Source: Juglans regia (taxonomy: Eukaryota > Streptophyta > Magnoliopsida > Fagales > Juglandaceae). Taken from it: a stretch of 64,000 nt of DNA. Positions 34,101 to 46,492 of this stretch are shown piece after piece (within the stretch, counting starts at the first letter, position 1; each line of letters starts with the position of its first letter). The translations under genes were made by a program, and so were the position numbers. Below the pieces are notes generated by a model. It was not told where the DNA came from. It searched no databases and saw nothing but the letters and a program-made list of their open reading frames with translations. The stretch spans positions 22,763,722-22,827,721 of the forward strand of contig NC_049912.1 in the NCBI RefSeq assembly GCF_001411555.2. The letters are read 5' to 3'.

Positions 34101-37100
34101 CCAATCATGAATATCCCTATTAAATTGAACATCCCACTAGTGCGAACCATGGGAAAATGCCATCATATCCGACACAGAAGCATCTCTATTGACAACAATG
34201 CGATATAGAGCTGGAAAAGCCCTATAGAGAGCGCAATCTTCACACCAAACATCATGCCAAAATCTGATTCTAGAGCCCTCACCTGCAACAAAACAGATTT
34301 AAGTGATAAAACTCTTCCAACCCCTCCTAATAAATTTCCATAAGCCCACACCCTACCCCCCCTTCACTTCGTTAGAATGCCAACCCCCCCAAGCACTTCC
34401 ATGTCTATGATCAATAACCTCCTTTCAAAGCAAATCCCCCTCCAAATGTTACCTCCACAACCATTTCCCCAATAGGGTTTTATTGAATGTCTTCAAGTTG
34501 CGCACCCCCAAGCCTCCATAAGAGATTGAAGAACAAACTTTATTCCAATTGACAAGATGAAACTTTGTTTCATCCCCCATTCCACCCCACAAGAAAGTCT
34601 GAAATAAGTTCTCAATCCTATTAGCCACCCCTGCTGGCAAAGCAAATAAAGATAAAAAAATAAGTGGGGAGGTTGGATAAAGTACTCTTAATTAATGTGA
34701 GTTTACCCCCTTTCGATAAATACATCCGTTTCCAACTAGCCAACATTTTCTCTACTTTGTCAACAGCCCCATCCCAAATGGCTCTAGCCTTAAATGTTGC
34801 CCCTAACAAAAGACCCAAATATTTCATAGGCAAGGAAGCCACTTTACAACCCAAGAAACTCGCCAAGCTATTGATACTAGGCACCACACCCACGGGAACC
34901 ATCTCGCCAAGCTACTTTCTCACACTTTTTTTTCTCTATTATTTAATAATTAAACTATTTACTTTTGCACATTGGTGGCAAGAACCGTTACCTAAATTTG
35001 TTTTAAACATTGTTTACCTAACTTTCCTAGTGCAGGTCCTTTATGGGCTGGAATATGCTTATTCGATAAAGCATATAAGAGAAGCATTGGTAGAGGCATC
35101 AAAGTTATCCGAGTCCAAATCCAAATTAGAAGTCTGTTTTGCCGATGTTAGTTGTTCTGTTATGAATTCGTCTGATGATCATAGAAGCTCCACTGGACTT
35201 GTGGAACCAGCTGGTGTTTGTACCGATGATAACACTTATGGGATGGCACCTGATAATAGATATAAGATTGGGGGCTTGATCTGGACTTTACCTGAAGGAC
35301 ACAAAATGGAGGACTACTTGCTTTTTTGGATTGGTTCTGACAACCCAGAATTTGCGATTGTTGTACTTACATTTAATTGCTGTGATATAGGTAGAGAAAT
35401 TACTATCCCTTATATGTCTGTCTGTTGTGTTGACAATTTAAAATAAAGTAGTTGCTCATGCGTACACATAAAAGCTAGTTGTTTTGCGTGTCATCTAATA
35501 TTTTTAAATTGATTTTGTTTATAATTGGCGTTGTTTTACTCATTAAGAATATTTTGTAATGTTGGTTTTAGTCAGGTACAATTTGATTCTTTTGAACATG
35601 CTAAAATAAAGTAGTTGCTCATGCGTACACATAACAGCTAGTTGTTTTGCGTGTCATCTAATATTTTTAAATTGATTTTGTTTATAATTGGTGTTGTTTT
35701 ACTCATCAAGAATATTTTTTAATGTTGGTTTTAGTCAGATACAATCCAAAAGAGAACCGTTTGGTGACAGATGTGTCTCAGCAGAAAAGGATTCTTAAGC
35801 GCCGGTATTATGTAACATAATCTTTCTCCCCCCCCACTCCGCATTTCACCTTTGATATCCTTTCCTTCTTAAAAGTGTATCGATTCACTTGTGGCATGGA
35901 ATTCTGTCCGTTATAGTGTCCAGTACTTCTTTTGCGGTATTTACTGTGGCAATTTTTCCTTGCAGATATTACCTAGTCGAAAAGGCAAAGGATGCTAACA
36001 TTGTTGGGATTTTGGTGGGAACTCTTGGTGTAGGTTAGTTCCCCTTGAGCTATCAATTTGTACGAGTCTGTTCTGTGTTGAACTATGTTGTTATTTGAAA
36101 TGATTCATTTAATTTCTTATTCTTATCTGTTCATAAACCATTGATAATTATATACTTATGGGGATGTCATACTGACAAGGATTTAAGTTGTATTAGTATC
36201 TTTTATGTGTGTATGGTTATTTTATTTCTCTTAACTCCTTGTTTGGTGTATGATTATGTAAATCTTGAGAATTAAATGGAAAGTTTGCTGAGATCTCTTC
36301 ATGCTTCTTTCTTAGTTTGATGCAGCAGCACAATCTGGGTGCTGAGAGTCCGAATGTTATTTTTCTTGTACTGTTTTCAACATTATCTGTCATAGTTTTA
36401 TAGTTTTCCTAGTGGTGATTTGAACGTTACAAGATTTCCTAGTGAACGTTCCAATGACAGCAGATTACGACTAGTGATGACAAAATTTTAGGAGTGTATT
36501 TTCGACCTGGGTTTGATGGATATTCCTCTCATGGGTGGTACTTACACGTGATCAAATAATCATATGTGGTCTAGATTGGACAAATTTTTAGCATCATCGG
36601 AGTGAGAAACTTATTATCTAGAGCTTTGTCAAAAGAGTTTGCCTCGTCTATGTTCGGATCATTTTCCGTTATTACTAGATTGTGGAGGTATTCAAGGTGA
36701 GCGTCGGTATTTTAAGTTTGAAAATATGTGGCTGAAAATTGAAGGTTTTGTGAAAAGAGTTAGGGCAGGTTTGGGGGGTGAAATGAGAATTTTGTGTTTT
36801 GTTTTGAAGTTTAAAATATTATGTTTTAATATTATTATTGTATTGGGATTTGAAAAAGGTGTATTGAGATTTGAAAAAGTTGAATTGTTTATTATATTTT
36901 GTATGGGGATTTGAAAGAGGTGTAATGATGAGATGAGATGAGATGAGAATTTTATGTTTTGTCTTGTGTCCCAAACCTGCCCTTAGACAATGATGGGATT
37001 CTTATCAGTTTAATGTCACTCCTAACTTCATTTTTGCAGGTAAATCGAAAGCTCTAAAAAATGATTTAAAGCTATGGAATATTCAATCTTTTGGTAATAT

Positions 37101-40100
37101 AGGAGATCGTAAAAAGACTATTCTAGAGGAGCTTCAAGAGGTAGAGAGGACACAGGAGGGGCGGGTTCTATCTATGGAGGAAGCATCTTGGACGGATGAG
37201 TTAAAGGCAAAATTAGAAAGGGTGGCGTTATTGGAGAGCTCTTGGCATCAAAAATCAAAAGTTTTATGGTTGAAAGAAGGAGACTGCAACACAAAATTCT
37301 TTCATAGAGTGGCCAACTCCCATAGGAGAACTAATACTATTGAGATGTTGAAAATAGATGGAGTGGAATGTATGGAGGCTCCGGTGATTAGGGAGCATGC
37401 TTTGGGATTTTATGAATGCTTACTTTCTGAGTAGGTGGGATGGTGGCCAACACTTGATGGACTAGTCTTTGACTCTATAGATCCACACCAGGTTTTGTGG
37501 CTGGAGCGGCCCTTTGAGGAGTTAGAGGTCCACACTGTGATAAGGAGAATGGTCAAAGATAAAGCACCTAGCCCCGACGGCTTTTCCATGGGATTTTTTC
37601 AAACTTGTTGGGATGTGGTGAGGGCAGATTTAATGAAAGTGTTCTAAGAATTATTTTCAGTCGAGAAATTTGAGAAGAGCTTCAATGCCACATTTATAGC
37701 ACTAATTCCTAAAAAGATTGGGGCTTCGAGGTGAAGGATTTCCGGCTTATCAGCCTTGTGAATGAGATATATAAGATTATTTCTAAGGTGCTTGCCAATC
37801 GTCTAGGAGAGGTTTTGGGGAGGATCATTACAAAACCCCAAAATGCTTTTGTCAAAGATAGGCAAATTCTGGATTCAGTCCTCATTGCTAATTAACGCCT
37901 TGATAGTAGACTAAAATCTGGCCAATTGGGAATCCTATGCAAGCTAGATATGGAGAATGCATATGATCATGTAAACTGGGAGCTCTTACTATATGTGCTT
38001 GGGAGGTGCGGTTTTGGAGAGAAATGGTGCTTGTGGATAAGATGGTGTATTTCTACGGTGAGTCTTTTAGTATTGGTGAATGGCTGCCCAAATGATTTCT
38101 TTAATAGCTCTCGGGGTCTTAGACAAGAAGATCCTTTGTCCCACTCCTATTTGTTTTTGTCATGGAGGCACTTAGCAAAATGATTTTAGTCTTGGTGAAC
38201 AATGGCTTTATTGAGGGATTCTTGGTAGGTGATCCTAATAGGGGCACTATTAACCTATCTCATTTATTGTTTGTAGATGATACACTTATTTTTTGTGAGG
38301 CAGAACAAAACCAAGTTCAAACATTAAGGGCATTATTACTTTGTTTTGAAGCGGCATCCGGTTTGAAAGTGAACTTTGATAAATTAGAATTGGTGTTAGT
38401 GGGCAATGTTTGTAACATCAGGCAACTGGCTAGTATTCTTGGATGTAAGGTTTCCTTTCTTCCCATGAACTACCTTGGTCTTCCTTTGGAGACAGTTGCA
38501 AGATCTATATCGATTTGGGATTAAGTGGTGGAGAAATTGAACGCAGATTGACAGGTTGGAAGAGATTATATCTCTCGAAAGGCGGTAGGATTACCTTTAT
38601 CAAAAGTACTATTTCTAACCTACCAACGTATTTTTTTTTATCTCTATTCCCAATTCTAGGAAGTGTGGCGAACCGTATTGAGAAGTTGTATCATGACTTT
38701 CTTTGGGGTGGGATAGGAGAAGAATTCAAGTATCATCTAGTCAAGTGGGATAAGGTATGTTATCCAGTATCTTCGGGTGGGTTGGGCATTAGAAATTTGA
38801 TGATCTTCAATCGAGCCTTGCTTGGGAAGTGATTGTGGAGATATAGTATAGAACTGGAAGTCCTATAGAAGTCAGTGATCGATTGCAAATATGGGGCGTT
38901 GGGGGGGGGAGCACTAGGGAGATTCACGGGGTTTATGGAGTGGGATTTTGGAAACACATTTGAAGGGGGGGGGGGATCTTTAATCGGCATACTAGAATGG
39001 TGTTGGGCGATGGATCTAGAATAAAATTCTGGACTGACCTATGGTGTGGAGACCAAGCCTTAAAGGATTAATTTCCATCAGTCTTTAGGATCACAGGTGA
39101 GAAAGATGCATTAGTGGCTAATTGTATGGAGTTATTTGGGGACCTAGTCCAGTGGAATGTGAATTTCACTAAAGTCGCCCAAGATTGGGAAGTTGGCAGC
39201 ATTGAGGAGTTCTTTGCTCTTCTATACTCCATGATGCCGAGAATCCAAGGAGCAGACAAGATGTGGTGGATTCACACCGGTAAAGGTACATTCTCAGTCT
39301 GCTCCTTCTATCTCTTACACAAGCACAAAATATGGAATAATTCCCATGGAGAAAGATATGGAGAAACAAGGTGCCTCCCAAAGCGGCATTTTTTGTTTGG
39401 ACAACAGCACTAGGTAAGATCTTGACGACGGATAATCTACGAAGACGTAAGGTGATCATAGTAGATTGGTGTTGCATGTGTAGAAAAAATGGAGAAATTG
39501 TGTATCATTTACTGTTGCATTGTGAGGTGGTTGGAACATAATGGAATGAAGTGTTTAATAGAATGGACTTAGCTTGGGCTATGCCTGACACAGTGACAGA
39601 GCTTATGGCCAGCTGGATAAATTAACAAGGTCTCCCACAAATCACTGTGGTGTAGAAAATGGTCCCGATTTGTATCATGTGGTGCTTGTGAAATGAGCGA
39701 AATGGCTGGACATTTAAAGACAAGGAGCGCTCACTAGTAGAACTTATATGATTTTTTGTTAGTACTATTTTTCTTTGGGCCACGGCTGTAGATTTTCTTG
39801 GCCTCGATTTTCATGGTTTTCTTGTTTCTATTACTTCGCTCTAAATAGGTGTGACCTTTTGTATACCATCTTGTGTACTTGGGCTATGCCTATTCATATC
39901 AATATAATTGTTTACTTATTAAAAAAAAAGTTTTATAGTTTTGAGACAATTTGATTATGATGAGATTCATGTGTATCACCAATTTTTTTTTCCAATCAAA
40001 AAATTTATCCTAGTCAGCTAGATGTCTAATTAATTCTACAACTGTTGATGCAGCTGGTTACCTTCACATGATTCACCAGATGAAAGACCTGATCACAGGA

Positions 40101-42164
40101 GCTGGGAAAAAGGTCTATACACTTGTTGTTGGAAGACCAAACCCTGCAAAACTTGCCAACTTTCCCGAGGTAAACTGAGATAGGTGCAAGTCGATTTCCG
40201 AATATGCATGTTTATTAAAAATTTTCGAATTGTGCAGTGTGATGTTTTCATTTATGTGTCTTGTGCCCAAACTGCCCTTCTGGATAGCAAAGAGTATCTA
40301 GCTCCCGTTATCACTCCATTTGAAGCCATGCTTGCTTTCAACAGGTACTGGATAAAACATTCTTTTTGGTTAGATCTTAAATTCCTAGTTTTGAACTTTT
40401 TTTACCCTTTATTTTTGTGGTTTATAGACTGTGTAGTAGCGCTATGTCTCTTCTTTTTGTCCTGGTCTTTTTGCCACATGAATTTTGTTTTGTTTGTAAT
40501 GTTGTGAAGTCTGAATGGTATCATGCCTCGTTTGGATGTTGAGATGAGATGAAAAATCTGTAAATAGTAGTGAAATTGTTTGTGAATAGTAATGAAATGG
40601 TTTGAGTTAAGATGTTTTATGGGATTTTGGGAAAGGAGAGAGAAAAAGTTGAGTGAAAATATTAGAAAGTTAAAATAGTTTTAGAATATAATTTTTTAAT
40701 ATAATTTTTGTTTTGGGATTTGAAAATTTTGGTTTTTTTTTTCTTTTGTTTGGAAGTTTGAGAAAGTTATAATGATTAACTAATGATTAGATGAAAAAGT
40801 TGAAGATTTGAAATTGAAAAGTGTTTGTATTTGAGTGATCTCAACATCCAAACGAGCCTAATAGTAAGATAATTTTTTGGGGCCCAATTAAATGCTTCAT
40901 TGAGAAAAGAGGCCATTGACACTAAGGATGTCTAATACTTGTCAAGTTTAAAGCTGTCCTAACACTAATTTAGTAAGGAAAGACTAAGAGTGAAGTAAAT
41001 TCTTTTGGATATGGGTAAGAACCAAAAAAAGAAAGAAAGCTAAGACGGATGTATATGAGGAAAATATCAGCAATTAGTGATTTTATATTTAACTAGTTTA
41101 TTCCAGCATTTGGTACTTTTTTTTTTCATCCTTGCTTAAAGTTCATTATGTCCATGCCTCAGAGGAAGTCAATGGACAGGAGCGTATGTGATGGAGTTCC
41201 GGGATTTGATCAATTCGTCTTTAGTGGAAGTTAAGGAGTCAGAAGAAGCAAGGTTTTCATTTTTGTCTGGTGGATATGTAGAAGATGTTGATCTGCAAGG
41301 TAGTTATCTCTTTCCTTTGGTTCAATTTGTTGCAATGGGAGTGATATCGTCAAGTGGTAAGTGGATGGAGGACTTTGGATAGGTGATGGATATTTTTCTG
41401 TTGAACATGCATGAGAAGTCAGAAAATGCTCGCATATGGTTTTAGACGGCTAGGTGTTTTCTCTTATATACACCCAGTGTACTTGGTTATGCCTATTGAT
41501 ATTAATACATTTTTACTTATAAAAAAAAAATGTTTTTAGACGGCTAGACAAGTTAGAGACTACTTCCACTGTATTTATATTTCAGTTGAAGTCTTGTAGA
41601 TTAATATAGAATGATAGAATAAAAATTACAAATTAAATAAGATCCACTAGAAGGTTTCCTCTTTGTCGAGTGGTATATAAATTGAAAACTGCTTCAAACC
41701 GATTAAGATTTTTTTTAATGAATGATGTTTGTATCATTATTATATTCTCTGTCTTCTACATTGTTTTTGGTTTAAAACTTTAAAGCAATCTTAGACTTAG
41801 AAATGTTGGATGGATCTATGCGGTTGATAAGTTCCTTGACTCAATTAAGGAAACAGATAACATCTGGTGTTGACAAGTTACTTTCTTTGATTGATTTTTG
41901 AGTTTTTTTGTTTTGTTCTTTACAGGAAAAGAAATTGACAAGGAAGACAAGGGAACTCTTGCCTTAGCCAATGCAATGGAGAAGGTTCTGCAATTGCGTG
42001 ATAACCCAAACTCTTTAAAAAAAAGTAGAGCTAGATCTGGGCCAGAGTATTTTGCAGCTCGATCTTACCAAGGTCTGGATATGCATTATGACAATTCCTT
42101 GCCGGAACCGTATTTAGTTGGGAGGAGTGGGAGGGCATCAGGATATGAGGATGAGAAAAAATAG
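31178..42164 (+). CDS. DPH2: Diphthamide biosynthesis protein 2 (2-(3-amino-3-carboxypropyl)histidine synthase subunit)
   Basis: With DPH1 it transfers the 3-amino-3-carboxypropyl group of SAM to a histidine of eEF2, the first step of diphthamide synthesis, using a 4Fe-4S cluster (family knowledge). Ten exons join in frame to 518 aa: 31178-31309, 31776-31999, 33175-33283, 35036-35390, 35735-35804, 35966-36033, 40054-40169, 40238-40344, 41163-41299, 41926-42164. Key blocks: [34 protein letters not shown] (from residue 87) then [118 protein letters not shown]-terminal [11 protein letters not shown] ... [13 protein letters not shown]. The ATG at 31229 (MDFES) is an equally good start. Length fits the family (about 490-530 aa). 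Introns 3 and 6 contain LINEs; intron 4 contains a duplicated acceptor. Confidence 0.94.
33584..34910 (-). mobile_element. LINE fragment, antisense, DPH2 intron 3
   Basis: Minus-strand pieces of LINE ORF2: the end of the RT domain (34621-34902, [20 protein letters not shown] ... [20 protein letters not shown]), [20 protein letters not shown] (34449-34640), and the zf-RVT region (33598-34071, [20 protein letters not shown] ... [13 protein letters not shown], with one finger residue lost). Homology to the copy at 25506 stops at about 33584, before the normal 3' end. There is no A tail and no clear target duplication, so it has lost its 3' end. Confidence 0.8.
35440..35740 (+). repeat. Tandem duplication (period 163 bp) spanning the exon 5 acceptor
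   Basis: AAAATAAAGTAGTTGCTCAT starts at 35440 and again at 35603. The two copies run in parallel through TAATGTTGGTTTTAGTCAG, differing at a few bases. The second copy ends in the real acceptor (TTTTAG/TCAGATAC, exon at 35735); the first carries the same acceptor at 35571 followed by TCAGGTACAATTTG. Confidence 0.85.
36408..39928 (+). mobile_element. 5'-truncated LINE (3.5 kb) in DPH2 intron 6
   Basis: Flanked by perfect 14-bp repeats AGTTTTATAGTTTT (36394-36407 and 39929-39942). In order: end of the endonuclease ([15 protein letters not shown], about 36640); linker (37174-37434, [20 protein letters not shown]); RT (37435-38524, with [53 protein letters not shown]); thumb (38515-38832, [20 protein letters not shown]); and the zf-RVT region (39379-39840), ending with GTGTACTTGGGCTATGCC and A9. 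Several stops and frameshifts (for example at 37432, 37645 and 37894) make it inactive. The FVDD catalytic pair is still visible. A 220-bp MITE sits inside. Confidence 0.92.
36763..36982. mobile_element. Harbinger/Tourist-type MITE inside the LINE
   Basis: The ends GGGCAGGTTTGGG and CCCAAACCTGCCC form a perfect 13-bp inverted repeat, flanked by TTA on both sides (36760-36762 and 36983-36985). A TTA (TWA) duplication is diagnostic of PIF/Harbinger MITEs. The interrupted LINE frame resumes exactly across the site. The interior shows GAGATGAGATGAGATG and ATTGTTTATTATATTTTG, shared with other copies in this window. Confidence 0.88.
40525..40858. mobile_element. Harbinger-type MITE in DPH2 intron 8
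   Basis: The 19-bp ends CTCGTTTGGATGTTGAGAT and ATCTCAACATCCAAACGAG are perfect inverted repeats. The interior contains GAGATGAGATG, AATAGTAGTGA and TTGTTTGTGAATAGTAATGA. TAA follows on the right, but the left duplication is not preserved. Confidence 0.8.
41454..41533 (+). mobile_element. LINE 3' end (80 bp) in DPH2 intron 9
   Basis: GTGTTTTCTCTTATATACAC ... GTGTACTTGGTTATGCC ... TTTACTTAT plus A10, flanked by TTTTAGACGGCTAG at 41440-41453 and 41534-41547. The same insertion with the same flanks is present in the duplicated DPH2 piece at 60231-60310, so it predates that duplication. Confidence 0.85.
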
Positions 42165-43400
42165 CAGGTGGAATTATGATGAACACGGGGGAAAAAGAAA
42201 AAGGGATTATGAGCCCCAAGATGGGTCAAAGCTTGAGAAACAGGTTCTTAAGTTGGCTCTGCCGGATGTCAGGGGAAAGATCATATTGCTACAAATCTCC
42301 CAGGAGGGTTATGAACCTCGGCAAACTACCGGATCTGGCAAACGGTTACTCATCATTTTCGATGAACCTGAGAGGTTGCTTTTTTCCTACTTAAAATACA
42401 TTTGTCAGCCATGGAACATCTGTATCAATCTTATTTGAGAGCATTTGCGAAACCTGGTGCAACCTGATCATCCTGTCAGGGGGGTTTGTCTTCATTTTTG
42501 TAATTTGCAAGTTTTAGGATGGGAAGTGGGTTTGTTCTTGTTTTTCGTTGTTTTGAGGATTTTATTGTGAATCACATGAGATAACCTGCTTCAAGATCTC
42601 AGATTTATTAGTTTATTTGATTTTACATGAGTTTATTTCGGCTAAAAATCCATGTAAAAATGGCGAGATGGCATAATGGCCTATTGAAATGTTTATGAGA
42701 AATTTTTCAGACAGGACCCATTTTTACACGGATTTAGTGAGATAGACTTTGTCGAAATAAAACAACCATAACTTTTGAATCCAAAATCGGATGAAGGTGA
42801 TCTTGTTGGCTTTAGAAAGCTCATTCAAAGTCCTACAACTTCACTCTTTACTCCAATTCTAATGCTTACTGGTTCAAAACAACTCATCAAGTGAATGTAA
42901 CAAAATCTAAGTTGAATAGTGCTTTGTAATCCAGATTTGAACCAAGGATAATGAGGCACAATTTTTATTCGGGACTTGAGCATTATTTTATAGATTTGTT
43001 GTCCCCGAGAGAAAATCCTGGTGAGATATCAAGCCTAAAAGCCAAACAGTCTGCTCTCCTATATACAGAACATCACCATGTTGATCTTTTTTTATCCCTT
43101 TGTTCTTGAGTTGATGCTCTTGAGTACTCCATTGGTGTGGACATATTCATTTGTCGAAAGGATTTCCTAAACTGCCATTGTTTCAGAGATCAAGCAGGTC
43201 ATTCGTGAGACTGCAACAAAAATTTTGTGACTGTCTAAATCTGATTGTAATCAGTTAACTCTATAACATATTTGATCAAGGCCAGTGATAACTGAGAATC
43301 TGAAGTTGATTTTCTTTCGAAGAGTTCTTCAAAAGTTTTTCATGTGACCAAAATCTCGTATTTTTTTGCTTTTATTACTTTGGTTTGATATCTGTGATTC

Positions 43401-43443
<43 letters not shown>

Positions 43444-44140
43444 TTTGCTTTGTTAGTTAATTCTCCGTTACTCTTGAACTTTTAGAAGTATGCATAGGAA
43501 ACCGAAAGTGATAATACTGTTACTTTCAGCCAGTGCTAATGCTGAAATTATATCTTGAAAGTATTTCAACTCAAATTGGTTCGTAGTTAGGTGAAGGTAA
43601 GGTTGCAATCAAGTTGAGCTAAATGTTTGGAATTGGTCATGTGTAATATATAGTTGAGTATATATCTCCCCAGCTTGGTTTTGGTACTTTTGTTTCAAGA
43701 GAAATAGGGTTCTTCATTCTGAAACTTGTTATGATCATCTCTAATCTTATTTGATGATATAATACATTTTAAGTTATTCTGTCTATATAGCTACTACTTA
43801 AATGAAGGGAAAAGCTTATTTGCCGCCTATGTTTGACCGTCCTAGTTGACCGTTGGTCAATTTTTTTTTCTTAGTTATTAAGGAAGTGATTTTAAGTGTA
43901 TTAGTAAATTTTTTTTTTTAATTTTTTAAAAATATTTAAAAATATTTAAAAAAATGTAAAAGAAAAAAGAAATGCTTGGGCTAGTAGAGATGACAAAATT
44001 TCAAATAAAGAGTAGCATTTCCTCTAAGAACTTCGCAGAATTCATTAACCTTGTAAATTTCATATGACATCCGATAACCTTGATGATGTTTGACATTTTG
44101 AGAATCTATGATCATTTATAGACTTGTATTTTTTTCACTA
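42165..44140. other. DPH2 3' flank and AT-rich spacer
   Basis: The 3' UTR of DPH2, then sequence with no supported gene. 42640-43060 has a less AT-rich texture (AAAAATGGCGAGATGGCATA, then ACAACCATAACTTTTGAATC) reminiscent of LTR-retrotransposon sequence but without bounded repeats. A (TA)n microsatellite is at 43403-43441. Confidence 0.5.
43403..43441. repeat. (TA)n microsatellite
   Basis: About 19 uninterrupted AT dinucleotides. Confidence 0.95.
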
Positions 44141-44324
44141 GGCCTGGTTTGGATACAAGAAACGTTTCATTTCATCTCATAATTATAATTTTTTAAAATT
44201 CTCATATAAAATATAATAAACAATTTAACTTTTTCAAATCTTAAAATAACAGTAATATTAAAAAATAATATTTTATTCAACTTTTAATTTTCGTCTCATC
44301 TCAACTCACCATCCAAACCACACC
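44141..44324. mobile_element. Harbinger-type MITE (184 bp)
   Basis: The left end GGCCTGGTTTGGATAC and the right end CCATCCAAACCACACC are imperfect inverted repeats. The interior has TTTCATCTCATAATTATAA and TCGTCTCATCTCAACTCA, the reverse of the GAGATGAGATGAG motif. CTA precedes and TAA follows, an eroded TWA duplication. Confidence 0.75.
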
Positions 44325-46492
44325 TAATCATCGAAAAAAGCATCAAGCCTCTACTAAAGTCATCCGAAGTTATTTGGCCTGTTCCACAATGACAAAAGGT
44401 TAATATCGTAGACGTACGTCGCAAGCACTATTGAGAATAATCTCAACACATACAGATTGACATGGATAACTGATCAACTCGGAAAAATTAAGCTTATTGC
44501 ACATGCAATATCCCCAGTCATGAATTAAAAGTCGGAGACTAGCAGCTACTTCCAATTAGATATTTGAATACAAGTGAATGTCTTCTAGATGATCATAACC
44601 AAATTAAGCTTGCACATGGCCTTTCAAGAGTAGATGTGTCAAACAGGATTTTCCTCAGTCGGCGTTGATATTAATGATCATGAATTTTAGTGCATGATTT
44701 GGTTTTTTTTCTTGAAAATGATTTTTACAAACCCCGTCGATATTTTCATAATTAATTATGAAAAATATTAATATGTCGCTTTAGTTATTTTAATTGCTCA
44801 TATATTTAAATTTTTTTTATTTAATGATTAAAAGGATAATTTTTAATGTATTTATATATTATTTTTTTATTTTTTAAAAATATTTAAAAATATTAAAAAA
44901 ATATAAAACAAAAAGAAAAAAATAAAAATGTGATTTTGTGCTAATGGCACGCCACCGTAAAAGCTGGGCGGCACGACACATTAATTATTCTGTACGTTTT
45001 CTTTTCCGTTCCCAACTTCCCCCTCAATTGTATTTTTTATTTTTTATTTTTTTGTTGACTGGGAAACGATCGAGATCAGCCGACGTCTTGGGTGGGATAT
45101 GATCATCTCCCAGTCTTTTGAGTTTGCGTTTGTGGAGAAATTTAAAGCTAGCAAGCAAGATAGGTACATGCATGCATGCATGGTTAATTATATTGAGAGT
45201 TGGGACAAGATGAAAGTAGCCATGTCAGAAACAAAGACTTGCATGTGTTCATATTGTATGTGATCAGTAGCAGTCGTCTTGATCTTGGACTAGCTAGCTA
45301 GCAGCCTGCAGGCCAGCCAGGGTTTTCCATTTGCGTCTTAGGACTTGCGTTAATGATGTTGACTATTAAATATTAGGAATACTTTTCATCACCCCGCGAG
45401 TTACGGGAATTTAATTTCATATATACATTATTAATATTGAATGTATCTGAATATATTAAGTCTTCATGATCAGCAGATTCATGTGTATATACATATATCC
45501 TGCATGCCTATTATATAAAGATATGCTAAATTCGTGACAATTAATTAATTAGCACCGGTCGATTTAGGCGTTGATGGAGGACTAGGCCGAGGGTTGCCAT
45601 CGATATATATATATATATATATGTATATATGAGCAATGCTAAATTTACAATAGTAATTTGGTATATTGTTAGAATTATTTTACGATAAAATATATTTATA
45701 TAAATCTAATCAGTTTGTAAAGATTATTTTGTGAATCAAACATTTATATATATATATATATATTATTGTAGTAACTTCAAAATTTGGGTAAGGAGGCTAG
45801 CTAGTCTTTCTATTTTGGCTAAGCCAATATTAGTTGAAATAATGCACTCAACAGAGACTGCGGCCAGCATAGCTCAAATGCATTCTTTTTCTAATTACAT
45901 ATAATTAATCCAAGACGATCGAGGACATAAAAGAGGAAGTTTTATCTAAATTTTAACCAAGGAATTCATTTTAGCTTACGAACCTAATGTCAATTCCCTA
46001 AAGCATGAGTAGCTAGTAATTATTAATTGGTTGGGTAGAAACCAATCGAAACTCTTGACTTTTGAGGGGGCGGCTGGAAAGAGAGAAGAAATCAGTAATG
46101 CATGGAGGAGCTTGATGTGTGGGACTGAGGAAGGCCACGACTTCTTGTGAAAAACTTAAAAAAGATGCAAATACTTTTTGGGGCATCGACTACTACTTAA
46201 TTAATTAGGATCGAATTACTATGGTAATTAACTATTAGAAGGTAATTAGGTATAATCATCGACGTGACCCTTTGAAAATGGACCACTTCAACTCGTGATT
46301 ACAACTTGGTAATTTGGGACTTGAATATATAATAACAACATTAAAAGTTCTAATTCTTAAATTTATTTATATATACTTTTAGGCATACGTAAGAGTAATA
46401 ATTTACGTACAATATTTTTTATAATCACATTTTAAAATGAAGTTATATATATATATATATGTAAAATAACTTTATTTTTGTACGTTATTAAT
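44325..46492. other. AT-rich intergenic DNA, no gene seen
   Basis: Contains (TA)n tracts (45603-45630, about 45740-45765, 46443-46460) and homopolymer runs. No ORF of credible length, RNA gene or paired repeat was identified. Confidence 0.55.

Noticed and set aside
38880..38990. G-runs as a G-quadruplex regulatory site
   Set aside because: They lie in a decayed LINE and look like slippage products; no regulatory context.
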